Assembly (NCBI GenBank): GCA_023393235.1
Contig: JAEWMH010000221.1
Span: 1-31,275, forward strand
Origin: Bacillota bacterium
GTDB taxonomy: Bacteria > Bacillota > Bacilli > Paenibacillales > NBRC-103111
DNA: 31,275 nucleotides
Direction: 5' to 3'
This document shows, piece by piece, positions 30,941 to 31,275 of the stretch; the stretch's first letter is position 1, and every line of letters begins with the position of its first letter. Below the pieces are notes generated by a model. The model did no database searches and was not told where the DNA came from. It saw only the letters and a list, made by a program, of their open reading frames with translations. A program made the position numbers and the translations under genes.

Positions 30941-31275
30941 TTATGCCGCTTTTTTGCCCGAGGCGGTTCCGCTTTGCACAAGGGGCGGACGTTTTTTCTT
31001 CGTGCCGCTGACCAAGCTGCCGATTCCAAAGAAAAAGGTAGGAATGCCTGCGGCAACCAAAGCCAAAATCCATTCCTTCAGTCCCAGATCCACAGTTTTG
31101 AAAATGGGCTGCAGGGGATCAATATACATAACTGCAAGCATTAGGGCAAGCGAAGAAAGCACCGCGAACACCAACGCTTTATTCTGGAAGATGTTCCGGT
31201 GGAAAATGGAACGGGAGCTGCGGCAATCAAACACATGAATCAGCTGAGCCGCCACTAAGGTAGCAAAGGCTACGG
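30941..31275 (-). CDS. yloB: Calcium-transporting P-type ATPase, C-terminal fragment (runs off window)
   Basis: The frame is open to the right edge, so this is the 3' end of a larger gene. About 111 residues are visible: VAFATLV leads into AAQLIHVFDCRSSRSIFHRN, then two hydrophobic helices (ALVFAVLSSLALMLAVMYI and WILALVAAGIPTFFFGIGSL) and a basic tail. This is the Cation_ATPase_C region of SERCA-like pumps, and the HVFDCRS block and PLQPIF match B. subtilis YloB as I recall it, whose gene neighbours yloC there. In this window the two are separated by about 8.4 kb. The 80-bp gap to the convergent kinase gene shows no strong terminator. Confidence 0.88.
   Translation of the reverse strand, partial: VAFATLVAAQLIHVFDCRSSRSIFHRNIFQNKALVFAVLSSLALMLAVMYIDPLQPIFKTVDLGLKEWILALVAAGIPTFFFGIGSLVSGTKKKRPPLVQSGTASGKKAA

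Overview
The window looks like chromosomal backbone of an endospore-forming, moderately GC-rich member of the Paenibacillaceae (Paenibacillus or a close relative). The evidence is a 26-codon spoVM gene, a PASTA-type PrkC with its PrpC phosphatase, RemA, and a gene order that follows the Bacillus subtilis recG-yloV-yloU-rpmB-spoVM-rpe-rsgA-prkC-prpC-rlmN-rsmB-fmt-def-priA-coaBC-rpoZ-gmk-remA-yloC-yloB block almost gene for gene (that order is recalled, not searched). No rRNA, tRNA, CRISPR array, transposase gene or prophage is visible.

Layout. Positions 99-5182 (minus) hold recG, a DegV/FakB-type fatty-acid-binding protein, the fatty-acid kinase fakA and an Asp23/YloU protein, probably one operon from a promoter near 5271-5299. 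The ribosomal gene rpmB (5447-5635) runs the other way and ends at a terminator that can work in both directions. Positions 5936-11213 (minus) carry spoVM, a small membrane protein where B. subtilis has thiN, rpe, rsgA, prkC and prpC, with rlmN just upstream (11219-12268). A terminator and a 360-bp stretch of inverted repeats separate rlmN from rsmB, a cupin gene, fmt, def, priA and coaBC (12746-19772). A 560-bp repeat island and a strong terminator separate coaBC from rpoZ, gmk, remA and yicC (20376-22513). A fused homocysteine methyltransferase/methylenetetrahydrofolate reductase and dapF follow. The C-terminus of a calcium P-type ATPase (yloB) enters at the right edge.

Between dapF and yloB lies a plus-strand three-gene signalling cassette (25774-30860): a membrane hybrid histidine kinase (HAMP-GAF-HisKA-HATPase-REC), a CheR-type methyltransferase whose start overlaps the kinase stop, and a soluble REC-PAS-HisKA-HATPase kinase. 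It has no CheB, Hpt, chemoreceptor or DNA-binding output protein and interrupts the otherwise conserved yloC-yloB neighbourhood. It is the most likely place for undescribed biology among the proteins.

The second notable layer is non-coding. A composite structured repeat (a 35-bp hairpin with invariant TGGTCC and CCGGATA, a 5-bp spacer and a 28-bp palindrome) occurs at three loci with compensatory stem changes. Six short TAACGGAA/TTCCGCTA hairpins cluster upstream of coaBC, and nested inverted repeats lie between rsmB and rlmN. These islands fall where the conserved operon is split. Several genes (degV, fakA, prkC, rsmB) appear to use TTG start codons.
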